Counted from the first letter of the stretch, positions 16,129-25,460 are shown. The stretch is DNA of 64,000 bases from Dryocola sp051307055 (GCF_051307055.1 NZ_CP149994.1:1240001-1304000), one strand, 5' to 3'. Notes: a model not told the origin generated them from the letters alone. Translations and numbers: made by a program.

Positions 16129-17607
16129 TTAACGAAGGGGCAAATCCTCAAATTCATAGCGATATACATCGCCGTCGGCCACGAAGGTTAATCGCTTCGT
16201 AATACACTCCGGCGCATCTTCGGCATGGTGTGAAACAAACAGCAGCTGGGTTTCCCCTTCGCCAATCAGAATATCCACGAAACGGCGCACCAGCTGGCGG
16301 TTAAGCGGATCAAGCCCCTGAAGCGGTTCATCAAGAATCAACAAAGTAGGGTGCTTAACCAGCGCACGGGCAATCAGCGCCAGCCGCTGTTGGCCCCACG
16401 ACAGGCTGTGGAAAGGCGCGTCGGCGATGGCGTTATCCATGCCGAGCATGTTCAACCACTGGCTGGTGAGCTTGTGCTGGCGGTCAGACACGGCCTGATA
16501 AATGCCGATGGAATCGAAAAAACCTGAGAGGATGACGTTGCGCACCGACGTGCTGACGCGATATTCCAGATGCAGGCTGCTGCTGACGTAGCCGATATGT
16601 TTTTTAATATCCCAGATGGTTTCACCGCTGCCGCGGCGGCGGCCAAACAGCGTTAAATCGTTACTGTAGCCCTGCGGATGATCGCCCGTCACCAGGCTTA
16701 GCAGCGTTGATTTACCCGCGCCGTTCGGACCGACGATTTGCCAGTGTTCGCCAGGACTCACGGTCCAGGAAAGGTTATGCAGAACAGGGCGATCGTTATA
16801 TTGCACTACGCCATTACGCAGGATAATGCGCGGCTCGCCTTCCGGCAGGGTATAGCGGGCGCTCGGATCGTCAGCCTCCGGTAGCGCTACGCCCGCCAGC
16901 TTTTCGCTATGTGCAAGCTGCGCAATTAATGCCTGCTCAAGCAGCTTTTTCTTCTCGCCGGTTTCAATCAACGTACAGTCTGCCAGCACGCCCGCATGCT
17001 GAACAAAATTCGGGATTTCATCAAAGCGGTTTAGCACCAGCACCAGCGTATAGCCGCGGGCGCTGAGTTCGCCTAACAGACCGGCGAGCTGTTCGCGGGA
17101 CTGCACATCCAGCCCGTCAAAGGGTTCATCGAGTATCAGTAAATCGGGTTCCGGCATCAGCGCCTGGCAAAGCAGGGTTTTACGCGTTTCGCCGGTAGAA
17201 AGATATTTAAAGCGGCGGGTCAGCAGATGTTGAATGCCAAACAGCCCCGCCAGCTTTTCGCAGCGCGCCGGATCTTTGAGCTCTTCCTGAATGATTTCTG
17301 CGGTGGTGCGGCCGGTGTCATCTTCGCCCGGGCTGAGCAGATCGGTGTTATTACGCTGCCATTCTTCGCTCACCAGCTTCTGAAGTTGCTCAAAAGAGAG
17401 ATGCGCTATACGAGAAAAAGTACAGTCACGCTTGCCTTTCAGCAACGGCAGCGAGCCTGCCAGCGCGCGGGCAAGTGAAGATTTGCCGCTGCCGTTTGCT
17501 CCGACAAAAGCCCAGCTTTCACCCGCGCTAATGGTTAAGTCATTGAGAGTAAGAGTTTGTGTATCGCTCAGGCGAAAGGAGCCTTGCGAAATTTGCAACG
17601 CAGACAT
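16129..17607 (-). CDS. modF: ModF, tandem ABC ATPase linked to molybdenum genes
   Basis: 492 aa (E. coli 490). Two fused ABC ATPase domains. Domain 1 has Walker A GANGSGKSS and Walker B DLLILDEPFDGLD; domain 2 has GPNGAGKST and TLLILDEPLQGLD, with signature-like YLSTGETRK and LSWGQQRLA. No membrane segment. Its exact role is unresolved; it is cotranscribed with modE (75 bases apart) and was once named phrA for a claimed, unsupported photorepair role. Confidence 0.94.
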   Translation of the reverse strand: MSALQISQGSFRLSDTQTLTLNDLTISAGESWAFVGANGSGKSSLARALAGSLPLLKGKRDCTFSRIAHLSFEQLQKLVSEEWQRNNTDLLSPGEDDTGRTTAEIIQEELKDPARCEKLAGLFGIQHLLTRRFKYLSTGETRKTLLCQALMPEPDLLILDEPFDGLDVQSREQLAGLLGELSARGYTLVLVLNRFDEIPNFVQHAGVLADCTLIETGEKKKLLEQALIAQLAHSEKLAGVALPEADDPSARYTLPEGEPRIILRNGVVQYNDRPVLHNLSWTVSPGEHWQIVGPNGAGKSTLLSLVTGDHPQGYSNDLTLFGRRRGSGETIWDIKKHIGYVSSSLHLEYRVSTSVRNVILSGFFDSIGIYQAVSDRQHKLTSQWLNMLGMDNAIADAPFHSLSWGQQRLALIARALVKHPTLLILDEPLQGLDPLNRQLVRRFVDILIGEGETQLLFVSHHAEDAPECITKRLTFVADGDVYRYEFEDLPLR

Positions 17608-17682
17608 GTATTATCCCATTTTTTGCAGTAATAGCTCCACAATTACGGATTGTCTGCGCGCTTGTCAAATCGCCCGACGGAT

Positions 17683-18474
17683 TTAGCACAGCGTGGCGAT
17701 AATCACGCGGTCGGCATTAAAAAATGCTACGACCTCAGAGCCTTCTGCCAGGCGCTGCTCTTCCACCACGCTGTTTGGCACGGTAGCGCACAGCGTTTGC
17801 CCATCCGGAAGATAGACCAGCACTTCGCTTTGCTCCGCGCCTTGTTGAATGCTTTGCACGGTGCCCGGCAGGCGGTTATCCGCGTGGCTTGCGCAGGTTT
17901 CATCAGCGGTGATTTCCACCCACGGGGCTTTAATCAGCACCAGCACTTCTTTGCCTTCGCTCAGGCTCAAACGCTCAGCGCTGCCCCGGGTGACGGCAGC
18001 CTGCAGGCGCGTGACGCCATCGGCCAGTAATATATCAACGTGCTGCTGAACCTGTTCGCTGTCGCGATGAAGAACCGTGCCAAACAGCTGATTGCGGGCG
18101 CTGGTTTGCAGGGAGAAGCGGGAAATCGCGGCGAGGAGGCTGTCGAGCGGCAGATTATCATCGCGCAGCACGTCAAACGCCTTCTGCTGGATTTGCGCCA
18201 GCAGTTCATAGAGCTGAATCAGACGTTCACCGTAGCGGGTGACGACAGCGCCGCCGCCGCCTCTGCCGCCGGTGGCGCGTTCAACCAGCGTCTCATCGGT
18301 GAGCTGGTTCATCTCGTTGATGGCGTCCCAGGCGCTTTTATAGCTGATGCCCGCAAGCTTCGCGCCCTGGCTAATAGAGCCGGTATGTTGTATCTGTTTA
18401 AGTAACGCGATGCGGCGCGGATCGGCGAACAGCCGCTGCTGGAGTTTTAGCGTGAGTAATATTTCAGCCTGCAT
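17683..18474 (-). CDS. modE: ModE, molybdate-responsive transcription regulator
   Basis: 263 aa (E. coli 262). An N-terminal winged helix-turn-helix (about 15-90, SISQGAKLAGISYKSAWDAINEMN) is followed by two molbindin (Mop) domains with SARNQLFGTV and the C-terminal PNSVVEEQRLAEGSEVVAFFNADRVIIATLC. With bound molybdate it represses modABC and activates moaABCDE. ATG 18474 matches the family start MQAEIL; the frame reaches 18489. Candidate ModE operators are found at 18838-18861 and 38196-38223. Confidence 0.97.
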   Translation of the reverse strand: MQAEILLTLKLQQRLFADPRRIALLKQIQHTGSISQGAKLAGISYKSAWDAINEMNQLTDETLVERATGGRGGGGAVVTRYGERLIQLYELLAQIQQKAFDVLRDDNLPLDSLLAAISRFSLQTSARNQLFGTVLHRDSEQVQQHVDILLADGVTRLQAAVTRGSAERLSLSEGKEVLVLIKAPWVEITADETCASHADNRLPGTVQSIQQGAEQSEVLVYLPDGQTLCATVPNSVVEEQRLAEGSEVVAFFNADRVIIATLC

Positions 18475-18603
18475 ACCCTCTCCGGACAAGGAAAAATATC
18501 ATTTTCCTCTATTGCGGCGATGCGGGCAAATGGCACAAAAGGAGGGTGCGTTTTTCTGTCGGGCCGTTAGAATAGCCCCTCTTACTTTTCACCTGAGGCA
18601 ATC

Positions 18604-18753
18604 ATGTTAGAGTTATTGAAAAGTTTGGCATTTGCCGTGATCATGGTGCCGGTCGTGATGGCCGTGATCCTCGGTTTGATCTACGGATTAGGTGAAGTCT
18701 TCAACGTCTTCTCAAAAGTCGGTCACCGCGACCAGCCAAAACAGCACCATTGA
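18604..18753 (+). CDS. acrZ: AcrZ, small AcrB-associated membrane protein
   Basis: 49 aa, the same length as E. coli AcrZ (YbhT). One long amphipathic membrane helix (LAFAVIMVPVVMAVILGLIY) and a polar tail ending in QPKQHH. In E. coli it binds AcrB in the AcrAB-TolC pump and widens export of some drugs. ATG 18604 is preceded by TGAGG; a strong terminator follows. It lies between modE and modA as in E. coli. Confidence 0.95.
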   Translation: MLELLKSLAFAVIMVPVVMAVILGLIYGLGEVFNVFSKVGHRDQPKQHH

Positions 18754-18756
18754 TTT

Positions 18757-18784
18757 TAAACGCCCGCTTATGCGGGCGTTTCTC
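18757..18784 (+). terminator. Terminator of acrZ
   Basis: AACGCCCGC pairs with GCGGGCGTT around TTAT, followed by TTTCTC. It separates acrZ from the modA promoter. Confidence 0.88.
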
Positions 18785-18837
18785 ATTAATGTCCTTTCTT
18801 TTTCTGCCGATAAGATCTGTATATTCTTGCTCAGTAT

Positions 18838-18861
18838 CGTTATATTACTGCGTACATAACG
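18838..18861 (+). promoter_or_regulatory. ModE operator of modABC
   Basis: CGTTAT (18838-18843) and ATAACG (18856-18861) form an inverted repeat (TCGTTATAT on the left, ACATAACGA on the right), the ModE operator pattern, 21 bases before modA. ModE-molybdate bound here would block modABC transcription. Confidence 0.8.
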
Positions 18862-18881
18862 AAACTCGGTGGAGTATTAAC

Positions 18882-19655
18882 ATGACTAAAAAATGGGTAA
18901 GTCTCGCGTTTGGCGCAGCATTGAGCGTCGGTCTGGCAGGCCAGGCATTTGCCGATAACAGCAAAATTACCGTGTTCGCCGCGGCATCGTTAACCAATGC
19001 GATGCAGGATATTGCCGGGCAGTATCAAAAAGGAAAAACCGTCCAGGTGGTTTCCTCCTTCGCCTCTTCCTCCACCCTGGCGCGCCAGATTGAAGCGGGC
19101 GCGCCGGCGGATCTGTTTATTTCAGCCGATCAAAAATGGATGGATTACGCGGCCAGTAAAGACGCCATTAAAACAGAGAGTCGCGAAACGCTGCTCGGCA
19201 ACAGCCTGGTGGTTATTGCGCCAAAAGAGAGCAAAACGGGCGAGGTGGCGATTAACGCCAAAACCGACTGGGCCGCTTTGCTGAAGGGGGGACGTCTGGC
19301 GGTCGGCGATCCTGACCATGTGCCGGCCGGGATTTATGCCAAAGAGGCGCTGCAAAAGCTGGGCGCGTGGGAAACATTAGCCCCTAAACTCGCGCCTGCG
19401 GAAGACGTGCGCGGCGCGCTGGCGCTGGTTGAGCGAAACGAAGCCCCGCTGGGTATCGTCTACGGTTCCGATGCCGTAGCCAGCAAAGGCGTGAAGGTGG
19501 TGGGCACCTTCCCTGAAGTCTCTCATAAAAAAGTGGAATACCCTATTGCGATGATAAAAGGCCACGATAACCCAACCGTTACCGCATTCTATGGCTACCT
19601 TAAAGGACCGGAAGCGGCAGCTATCTTCCAACGTTACGGATTTACGACCAGATAA
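18882..19655 (+). CDS. modA: ModA, periplasmic molybdate-binding protein
   Basis: 257 aa, matching E. coli. A signal peptide ends near AGQAFA (residue 24). The binding-protein domain has the molybdate-contacting AAASLTNAMQDIA and SSFASSSTLARQIE and the hinge DPDHVPAGIYAKEAL. It delivers molybdate or tungstate to ModBC. Start ATG 18882 is set by GGTGGAG 8-13 bases upstream and the family N-terminus; the longer frame from 18750 runs through the acrZ terminator and ModE operator. Overlaps modB by one base. Confidence 0.97.
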   Translation: MTKKWVSLAFGAALSVGLAGQAFADNSKITVFAAASLTNAMQDIAGQYQKGKTVQVVSSFASSSTLARQIEAGAPADLFISADQKWMDYAASKDAIKTESRETLLGNSLVVIAPKESKTGEVAINAKTDWAALLKGGRLAVGDPDHVPAGIYAKEALQKLGAWETLAPKLAPAEDVRGALALVERNEAPLGIVYGSDAVASKGVKVVGTFPEVSHKKVEYPIAMIKGHDNPTVTAFYGYLKGPEAAAIFQRYGFTTR

Positions 19656-20347
19656 TGATATTGACCGATCCCGAATGGCAGGCGGTATTGCTGAGCCTGA
19701 AAGTTTCCACCCTTGCGGTGCTGTTTAGCCTTCCTTTTGGGATCTTCTTTGCCTGGGTGCTGGTGCGATGCCGCTTCCCGGGCAAGGCCTTGCTCGACAG
19801 TCTTATTCATCTTCCCCTTGTGCTGCCGCCCGTGGTGGTTGGCTATTTACTGCTGATAGCTATGGGGCGACGCGGCTTTATCGGCGAGTGGCTTTACGAT
19901 CTCTTTGGCATCACGTTCGCGTTTAGCTGGCGCGGCGCGGTGCTGGCGGCGGCGGTTATGTCCTTCCCGTTAATGGTGCGGGCGATTCGCCTGGCGCTGG
20001 AGGGCGTTGATATGAAGCTTGAGCAGGCAGCGCGCACGCTGGGCGCCGGACGCTGGAGAGTCTTTTGCACCATTACCTTGCCGCTCACCTTGCCGGGGAT
20101 CATCGCCGGAACGGTGCTGGCCTTTGCCCGTTCGCTGGGTGAATTTGGCGCGACTATCACCTTCGTATCCAACATTCCTGGCGAGACGCGCACCATCCCT
20201 TCGGCAATGTATACCCTGATTCAAATTCCCGGCGGCGAAAGCGCCGCGGCCCGGCTGTGTGTGATTTCCATCGTCCTTGCGCTGGTTTCATTGCTGGCGG
20301 CGGAGTGGCTGGCCCGCCAGAGCCGTAAACGGACAGGGGCGATGTAA
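19655..20347 (+). CDS. modB: ModB, molybdate ABC transporter permease
   Basis: 230 aa (E. coli 229). Five membrane helices with the ABC-permease coupling motif near EQAARTLGAGRWRVFCTITLP and ARSLGEFGATITF. It forms the membrane channel of ModABC. Its ATG shares the A of the modA stop (TAATG), and its own stop overlaps modC in the same way, so translation is coupled through the operon. Confidence 0.97.
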   Translation: MILTDPEWQAVLLSLKVSTLAVLFSLPFGIFFAWVLVRCRFPGKALLDSLIHLPLVLPPVVVGYLLLIAMGRRGFIGEWLYDLFGITFAFSWRGAVLAAAVMSFPLMVRAIRLALEGVDMKLEQAARTLGAGRWRVFCTITLPLTLPGIIAGTVLAFARSLGEFGATITFVSNIPGETRTIPSAMYTLIQIPGGESAAARLCVISIVLALVSLLAAEWLARQSRKRTGAM

Positions 20348-21405
20348 TGCTGGAGCTTAATTTTATACAGACGCTTGGCGACCATCGCCTGACAATTAAT
20401 GAAACTTTACCAGGGCAGGGGATTACGGCGGTTTTCGGCGTTTCCGGCGCGGGCAAAACTTCATTGATAAACGCTATCAGCGGCTTGACGCGCCCGCAGC
20501 AGGGCCGAATCGTGCTTAACGATCGCGTATTGAGCGACGCAGAAAAATCCCTCTTTCTGGCGCCGGAAAAACGCCGCATTGGTTACGTCTTTCAGGACGC
20601 GCGCCTTTTCCCGCACTATCGCGTGCGCGGCAATCTTAAGTATGGCATGAGCAGAAATATGGTCGGGCAGTTCGACAAACTGGTGGCGCTGCTGGGCATA
20701 GAGGATCTGCTGGAGCGTTTTCCGTGGAGCCTGTCCGGCGGCGAAAAGCAGCGTGTGGCCATCGGGCGCGCGCTGCTGACGTCACCGGAACTATTGCTGC
20801 TGGATGAACCGCTGGCCTCGCTTGATATTCCCCGCAAACGCGAGCTGTTGCCTTATCTGCAGCGCCTGGCGCGGGAAATCAATATTCCTGTGTTGTATGT
20901 CAGCCACTCGCTGGAAGAAATCCTGCACCTTGCGGATAAAGTGCTGGTGCTGGATGGCGGCGAGGTTAAAGCTTTCGGCAACCTTGAAGAAGTCTGGGGC
21001 AGCAGCGTTATGCACCCGTGGCTACCAAAAGAGCAGCAGAGCAGCGTGCTGAAAGTCACCGTGATGGAACACCATCCGCATTACGCTATGACAGCCCTGG
21101 CGCTGGGCGATCAGCATCTCTGGGTGAACAGGCTGGATAAGCCGCTACAGGCGCCGCTGCGCATCCGCATCCAGGCTTCAGATGTCTCGCTGGTTTTGCA
21201 GCCGCCGGTAAACAGCAGCATTCGCAACGTGCTGCGGGCAAAAGTGGTGCAGTGCTTTGACGACGACGGGCAGACCGAAGTGCAGCTGGAGGTTGGCAGC
21301 AGAACGCTTTGGGCGCGCATCAGCCCCTGGGCGCGGGACGAACTGGCGGTCAAGCCCGGTCAGTGGCTGTATGCACAAATTAAAAGCGTGTCGATTACCA
21401 CCTGA
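20347..21405 (+). CDS. modC: ModC, molybdate ABC transporter ATPase
   Basis: 352 aa, as in E. coli. ATPase domain with Walker A GVSGAGKTS, Q-loop VFQDARLFPHY, signature LSGGEKQRVA and Walker B LLLLDEPLASLD, then a C-terminal Mop domain (about 290-350) that binds molybdate and can gate transport. Downstream lies no terminator; instead a REP-type tandem array starts 14 bases after the stop. Confidence 0.97.
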   Translation: MLELNFIQTLGDHRLTINETLPGQGITAVFGVSGAGKTSLINAISGLTRPQQGRIVLNDRVLSDAEKSLFLAPEKRRIGYVFQDARLFPHYRVRGNLKYGMSRNMVGQFDKLVALLGIEDLLERFPWSLSGGEKQRVAIGRALLTSPELLLLDEPLASLDIPRKRELLPYLQRLAREINIPVLYVSHSLEEILHLADKVLVLDGGEVKAFGNLEEVWGSSVMHPWLPKEQQSSVLKVTVMEHHPHYAMTALALGDQHLWVNRLDKPLQAPLRIRIQASDVSLVLQPPVNSSIRNVLRAKVVQCFDDDGQTEVQLEVGSRTLWARISPWARDELAVKPGQWLYAQIKSVSITT

Positions 21406-22059
21406 GTATGTTGTCGGGTGGCGCTGCGCTTACCCGACCTACGGTTGTTGTAAATACTGGATGGCGCTACGCTTGCCTGACCTGCGGTCCGTGTGAATGC
21501 TGGCTGGATGGCGCTACGCTTGCCCGTCCTGCGGTCGGTGTAAACGCCGGCTGGATGGCGCTACGCTTGCCCGACCTGCGGCCCGTGCAAATGCTGGCTG
21601 AATGGCGCTGCGCTTACCCGACCTGCGGCCCGTGTGAATGCCGTTTGGGTGGCGCTGCGCTTACCCGACCTGCGGTCCGTGTAAATGCTGGCTGGATGGC
21701 GCTGCGCTTACCCGACCTGCGGTCCGTGTAAACGCCGGCTGGATATGGCGCTACGCTTGCTCGACCTACGACCCGTGTGGATGCCGGCTGGGTGGCGCTG
21801 CGCTTGCCCGACCTGCGGTCCGTGTAAATGCCGGCTGGATATGGCGCTACGCTTGCCCGACCTGCGGTCCGTGTAAATGCCGGCTGGATATGGCGCTACC
21901 CTTGCCCGTCCTGCGGTCGGTGTGAATGCTGGCTGAATGGCGCTACGCTTGTCCGATCTGCGGCCCGTGTAAATGCTGGATGGCGCTACGCTTGCCTGAC
22001 CTGCGGCCTGTGTAAATGTAGGGTGGATAAGCGTAGCGCCATCCACCGCTTACTGACCG
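21406..22059. repeat. REP-type tandem array between modC and ybhA (13 direct units plus one inverted)
   Basis: The core TGGCGCTACGCTTGCCCGAC recurs at 21419, 21462, 21509, 21556, 21603, 21650, 21697, 21746, 21793, 21842, 21891, 21938 and 21981. Spacing is 47 bases in most steps, 49 where an AT is added and 43 at both ends. Each unit continues CTGCGGTCCGTGTAAATGCTGGC. The array closes with one REP in the opposite orientation (GTAGGGTGGATAAGCG, about 22017-22049). It fills the whole gap between the convergent modC and ybhA. Open frames through it are repeats of Cys/Arg-rich nonsense. Confidence 0.93.
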
Positions 22060-22878
22060 CTATAGCAGGTGCTTATAAAGCGTTTCGGCAATGCCTGTTT
22101 CCAGATTGGTGCCGATAACCAAATCCGCGCGGGCTTTAATGGCCTCGTCAGCATTGCCCATCGCCACGCCAAGACCGGCGGCCTCCAGCATGCTCAGATC
22201 GTTATAGTTATCGCCAAAGGCGATCACCTGGTCCATAGACAACCCTTCAGACTCCACCCACTGCGCCAGACGCTTGCCTTTGCTGTTGCTGCTCTGCGCG
22301 ACATCGACCTGATCGTGCCACGACCATTCGCAGGCCAGCCCCAGCTGCTGCTCCACCGTGCTGGCAACGTCTTGTAGTTTAGGAATGTTTTCATCGGTGA
22401 GGGCGAATTTCCAGATCGCCTCCACGGCATGTGCCGCTTCACGCAGGGAGTCCACATGGCGAAACACCGGACGCTGGGCTTCCGGCAGCGACAGCGCCCA
22501 CTTTTCAGTGCGGAGCACATGGCCCGTAGGATATTGATAAAGCATGGCGTTATCGACGTACATCAGCCCGTGCACATCGTGAGTATTGAGTAAATCAATG
22601 AGTTGCGTCGCCTGTTCAGGGCGCAATGGATCGGAGTTTAGGACCTTTTTTGCATGATAATCATACGAATAAGTGCCGTTACAGCAAATTGCAGGTGTAT
22701 CCAGGGCCAGTGCCTGATAAAAAGGATGGATGGCAACATGATGGCGGCCGGTCACGATTGCCACTTTGTATCCCGCTTCGCGTGCACGCTGTAACGCGCT
22801 CAGCGATTCAGGAAGAATGGTTTTTTGTGGCGTCAGCAGGGTGCCGTCCAGATCAAGGGCGATTACTCGATAAGTCAT
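22060..22878 (-). CDS. ybhA: YbhA, HAD-family pyridoxal phosphate/sugar phosphatase
   Basis: 272 aa, as in E. coli YbhA. Cof-type HAD hydrolase with the nucleophile motif DLDGTLLTP (residues 9-17), motif II VTGRHH, and the C-terminal metal motif FGDNYNDLSML followed by GVAMGNADEAIKARA. The E. coli enzyme dephosphorylates pyridoxal 5'-phosphate and some sugar phosphates; here the specificity is inferred. It is transcribed divergently from pgl (141 bases apart). Confidence 0.93.
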   Translation of the reverse strand: MTYRVIALDLDGTLLTPQKTILPESLSALQRAREAGYKVAIVTGRHHVAIHPFYQALALDTPAICCNGTYSYDYHAKKVLNSDPLRPEQATQLIDLLNTHDVHGLMYVDNAMLYQYPTGHVLRTEKWALSLPEAQRPVFRHVDSLREAAHAVEAIWKFALTDENIPKLQDVASTVEQQLGLACEWSWHDQVDVAQSSNSKGKRLAQWVESEGLSMDQVIAFGDNYNDLSMLEAAGLGVAMGNADEAIKARADLVIGTNLETGIAETLYKHLL

Positions 22879-23019
22879 TTCAGGTTCCAGTCAAATTCAG
22901 GTCACAGGGTCTGAGCCGATGGTACACCGCCCGGGGCATTGTTCAAAATGGCGTCCTTAAGCGGCAAAACGGGCTACTCTTGTGACTATCACTCGATACG
23001 TTGGGAGGAACGAGATTAC

Positions 23020-24018
23020 ATGAAACAAACAGTCTATACCGCCAGCCCGGAAAGCCAGCAGATCCACGTCTGGTCGCTGAATTTACAGGGCGAACTCACA
23101 CTGGTGCAGGTTGTCGATGTTCCAGGCCAGGTCCAGCCGATGGTTATCAGTCCGGATAAACGTTTCCTCTACGTAGGGGTGCGTCCGGAGTTTCGTGTGA
23201 TCGCCTGGCGTATTGCGCCAGATGACGGCCGCCTTAGCGAAGCGGGCGTCGCCGCGCTGCCGGGCAGCCCGACGCATATCTCCACCGACCATCAGGGCAG
23301 GTACCTGTTCAGCGCATCCTATAATGCCGGCTGCGTCAGCGTAACAAGCCTGGGCGACGATGGCTTGCCGGGCGATACCGTATCGCTGGTGGAAGGCCTC
23401 GAAGGCTGCCACTCGGCCAATATCTCTCCGGATAACCGCACGCTGTGGGTACCAACCCTGAAACAGGATCGCATCTGTCTGTTTACGCTCTCTGAGGATG
23501 GCGCGCTGGTTGCGCAAAATCCGGCTGCGGTGGCGACGGTAGAAGGCGCAGGCCCGCGTCATATGGCCTTCCATCCTAACCAGCAGTACGCCTACTGCGT
23601 GAATGAGCTGAACGGCTCCGTTGACGTGTGGGAGCTTAAGGACCCGCACGGCAAAATCGAATGCGTGCAGACGCTGGATATCATGCCGCCGGACTTCGCA
23701 GACACCCGCTGGGCGGCGGATATTCATATCACGCCGGACGGTCGCCATCTCTACACCTGCGATCGCACCGCCAGCATTATCACCGTCTTTAGCGTCTCTG
23801 AAGACGGCAGCGTGCTGTCTGTTGAAGGCTTCCAGCCAACGGAAACCCAGCCGCGCGGCTTTAACGTCGATAGCAGCGGTAAATACCTGATTGCGGCGGG
23901 ACAGAAATCTCACCATATCGCGGTATATCAAATCAACGGCGTGCAGGGGCTGCTGGAAGAGAAAGGACGCTATGCGGTAGGGCAGGGGCCGATGTGGGTT
24001 GTGGTTAACGCCCACTGA
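23020..24018 (+). CDS. pgl: 6-phosphogluconolactonase Pgl (YbhE type)
   Basis: 332 aa (E. coli 331). Seven-bladed propeller lactonase of the LactB family, hydrolysing 6-phosphogluconolactone in the oxidative pentose phosphate path. Blade motifs include GSPTHISTD, GCHSANISPD, GPRHMAFHP, ADIHITPDGRHLY and QPRGFNVD. Start ATG 23020 follows GGGAGG; an upstream start at 22939 is rejected since homologues begin MKQTVY. The gene ends at a strong bidirectional terminator shared with ybhC. Confidence 0.97.
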   Translation: MKQTVYTASPESQQIHVWSLNLQGELTLVQVVDVPGQVQPMVISPDKRFLYVGVRPEFRVIAWRIAPDDGRLSEAGVAALPGSPTHISTDHQGRYLFSASYNAGCVSVTSLGDDGLPGDTVSLVEGLEGCHSANISPDNRTLWVPTLKQDRICLFTLSEDGALVAQNPAAVATVEGAGPRHMAFHPNQQYAYCVNELNGSVDVWELKDPHGKIECVQTLDIMPPDFADTRWAADIHITPDGRHLYTCDRTASIITVFSVSEDGSVLSVEGFQPTETQPRGFNVDSSGKYLIAAGQKSHHIAVYQINGVQGLLEEKGRYAVGQGPMWVVVNAH

Positions 24019-24036
24019 TTTGCCTGATAGCAAAAT

Positions 24037-24068
24037 AAAAAAAACCTCGCGGCGGCGAGGTTTTTTGT
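24037..24068. terminator. Bidirectional terminator between pgl and ybhC
   Basis: AAAACCTCGC pairs with GCGAGGTTTT around GGCG; A-run on the left and six Ts on the right serve both convergent genes. Confidence 0.93.
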
Positions 24069-24084
24069 TTAAAGCATATGAGTT

Positions 24085-25383
24085 TTATTCGCCGGCAACG
24101 GGGCTGCCAACGCCGCGGTTGTTGAATTCCCACAGGCGGTTAGCGTTAACATCATTCAGATCGCGCTGAATGTTATCTTTCTCATCTTTTGCACCGGTAT
24201 TGCCCGTAAACGGACGTTTAGACCCGGCTGCATCGCCCCATGGTTTGGCGGTATTAAAGCCTTCGTTAATCACGCTATCGCGAATAACCACCTGGCCGTT
24301 AGAAGTCTGACCGGCGGCATAACCGTTTTCAGAGGCTTCAACATCCCAGGCGCGACCCAGCTGCGCGACGTTATCGCCAGCGGCGGTAAAGCGGCTATTA
24401 ACGGCGAGGAAACCGTAGAATACGTTTGGCAGCGTCGCCGGCGCGAAAACATAGCCTTCCTGCGTGCGGCTGTTAACCAGACGGAAATCTGTGTTATCGA
24501 ATACCACCGCACCGCGACCAGAAACCACGTCCACATCGCCTTCGATGTAGCTGTTGGTCACCAGCGTACGCGGCTGGCGGTTATCTAACAGACGGTTCTG
24601 CACATCGCTGTTGGTCACGAAGAAGGTATTCTGACGGCCCAGCAGATGAACGTTGTTCAGCTGGACTTTATCGCCGTCGGTACGCAGCGCCACGGCCTGG
24701 TGATTGCCGGCGTCGACGCCGTCGCCCAGGGTATTGGCGATGGTCAGGTTTTGCAGTTGCAGCCCGCTGTTCTGTGACCATACGACGGCGGAACACATAA
24801 TGCCGACGGTTGCCGAACGGCGGTTCTGGCAGCTATCGAACATATACCAGGCCGGTTTGCCCGGCATATATTTACCGGAAGGATTCACCGTGCGGCGCCA
24901 GGTGGCGACATCGATTTCTGAATCCAGCGGCATAGTGATTTTCACATCTGCGGCTTTATCCGTTGTGCCGTACAGCGTTACGCTGCCGGAAGAGGCCGGA
25001 ATATAAACGGTGCCCGGATATTCGCCCGGCTGAATAGCGATGTACTGACGTGCGCTGCTGTGTTTTGCAATCGCCGCGTCAACCGCTGCCTGAATGGAGG
25101 TGTGCGTCACGCCCTCGCCGCCCGCAGCGCCAACCACGAAATCTGGCTGCTGGGGAATGCGGATAGACGACGGCGTCCATGAAGCTTCATCTTTATTCAT
25201 GGAAGAGAAGTAGCGCGCCTGAACAAAGTTCTGCGCTTCATCCGCCGATAAAATCGGACGAGACTGGGTTCCCGGCGCCACCTGCGTGGATGGACGGTCT
25301 TCTGGCGGCGTTGAGCTACAGGCGCTCAAGGCAACGGCAAAAGCGAGCGCTGCGGCCCGACGAATAACCGATAATGTATTCAA
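24085..25383 (-). CDS. ybhC: YbhC, outer-membrane lipoprotein of the pectinesterase family
   Basis: 432 aa from TTG 25383. No ATG gives the right N-terminus: AAGGAG lies 7 bases before this TTG and the following residues (NTLSVIRR) align with E. coli YbhC, so TTG is the likely start. A lipobox with Cys22 (ALSAC) is followed by a Ser/Pro-rich linker and a right-handed beta-helix of the pectin methylesterase family (GEYPGTVYIPA, GRQNTFFV, RTLVTNSYIEGDVDVVSGRGAVVFD). E. coli YbhC shows acyl-CoA thioesterase activity in vitro and no pectinesterase activity; the true substrate is unclear. Confidence 0.9.
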   Translation of the reverse strand: MNTLSVIRRAAALAFAVALSACSSTPPEDRPSTQVAPGTQSRPILSADEAQNFVQARYFSSMNKDEASWTPSSIRIPQQPDFVVGAAGGEGVTHTSIQAAVDAAIAKHSSARQYIAIQPGEYPGTVYIPASSGSVTLYGTTDKAADVKITMPLDSEIDVATWRRTVNPSGKYMPGKPAWYMFDSCQNRRSATVGIMCSAVVWSQNSGLQLQNLTIANTLGDGVDAGNHQAVALRTDGDKVQLNNVHLLGRQNTFFVTNSDVQNRLLDNRQPRTLVTNSYIEGDVDVVSGRGAVVFDNTDFRLVNSRTQEGYVFAPATLPNVFYGFLAVNSRFTAAGDNVAQLGRAWDVEASENGYAAGQTSNGQVVIRDSVINEGFNTAKPWGDAAGSKRPFTGNTGAKDEKDNIQRDLNDVNANRLWEFNNRGVGSPVAGE

Positions 25384-25460
25384 GGGTTGCTCCTTGCTGT
25401 GCGGTTGAAAAGGGGGTGTCCTCAAGGCCTGCATTTTTATACTAAGTTGAGCGAAACGGG

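Noticed and set aside
21408..22118. Cys/Trp-rich plus-strand frames of 62-107 aa between modC and ybhA.
   Set aside because: They are translations of the 47-bp repeat and break with each AT insertion; no ribosome sites.
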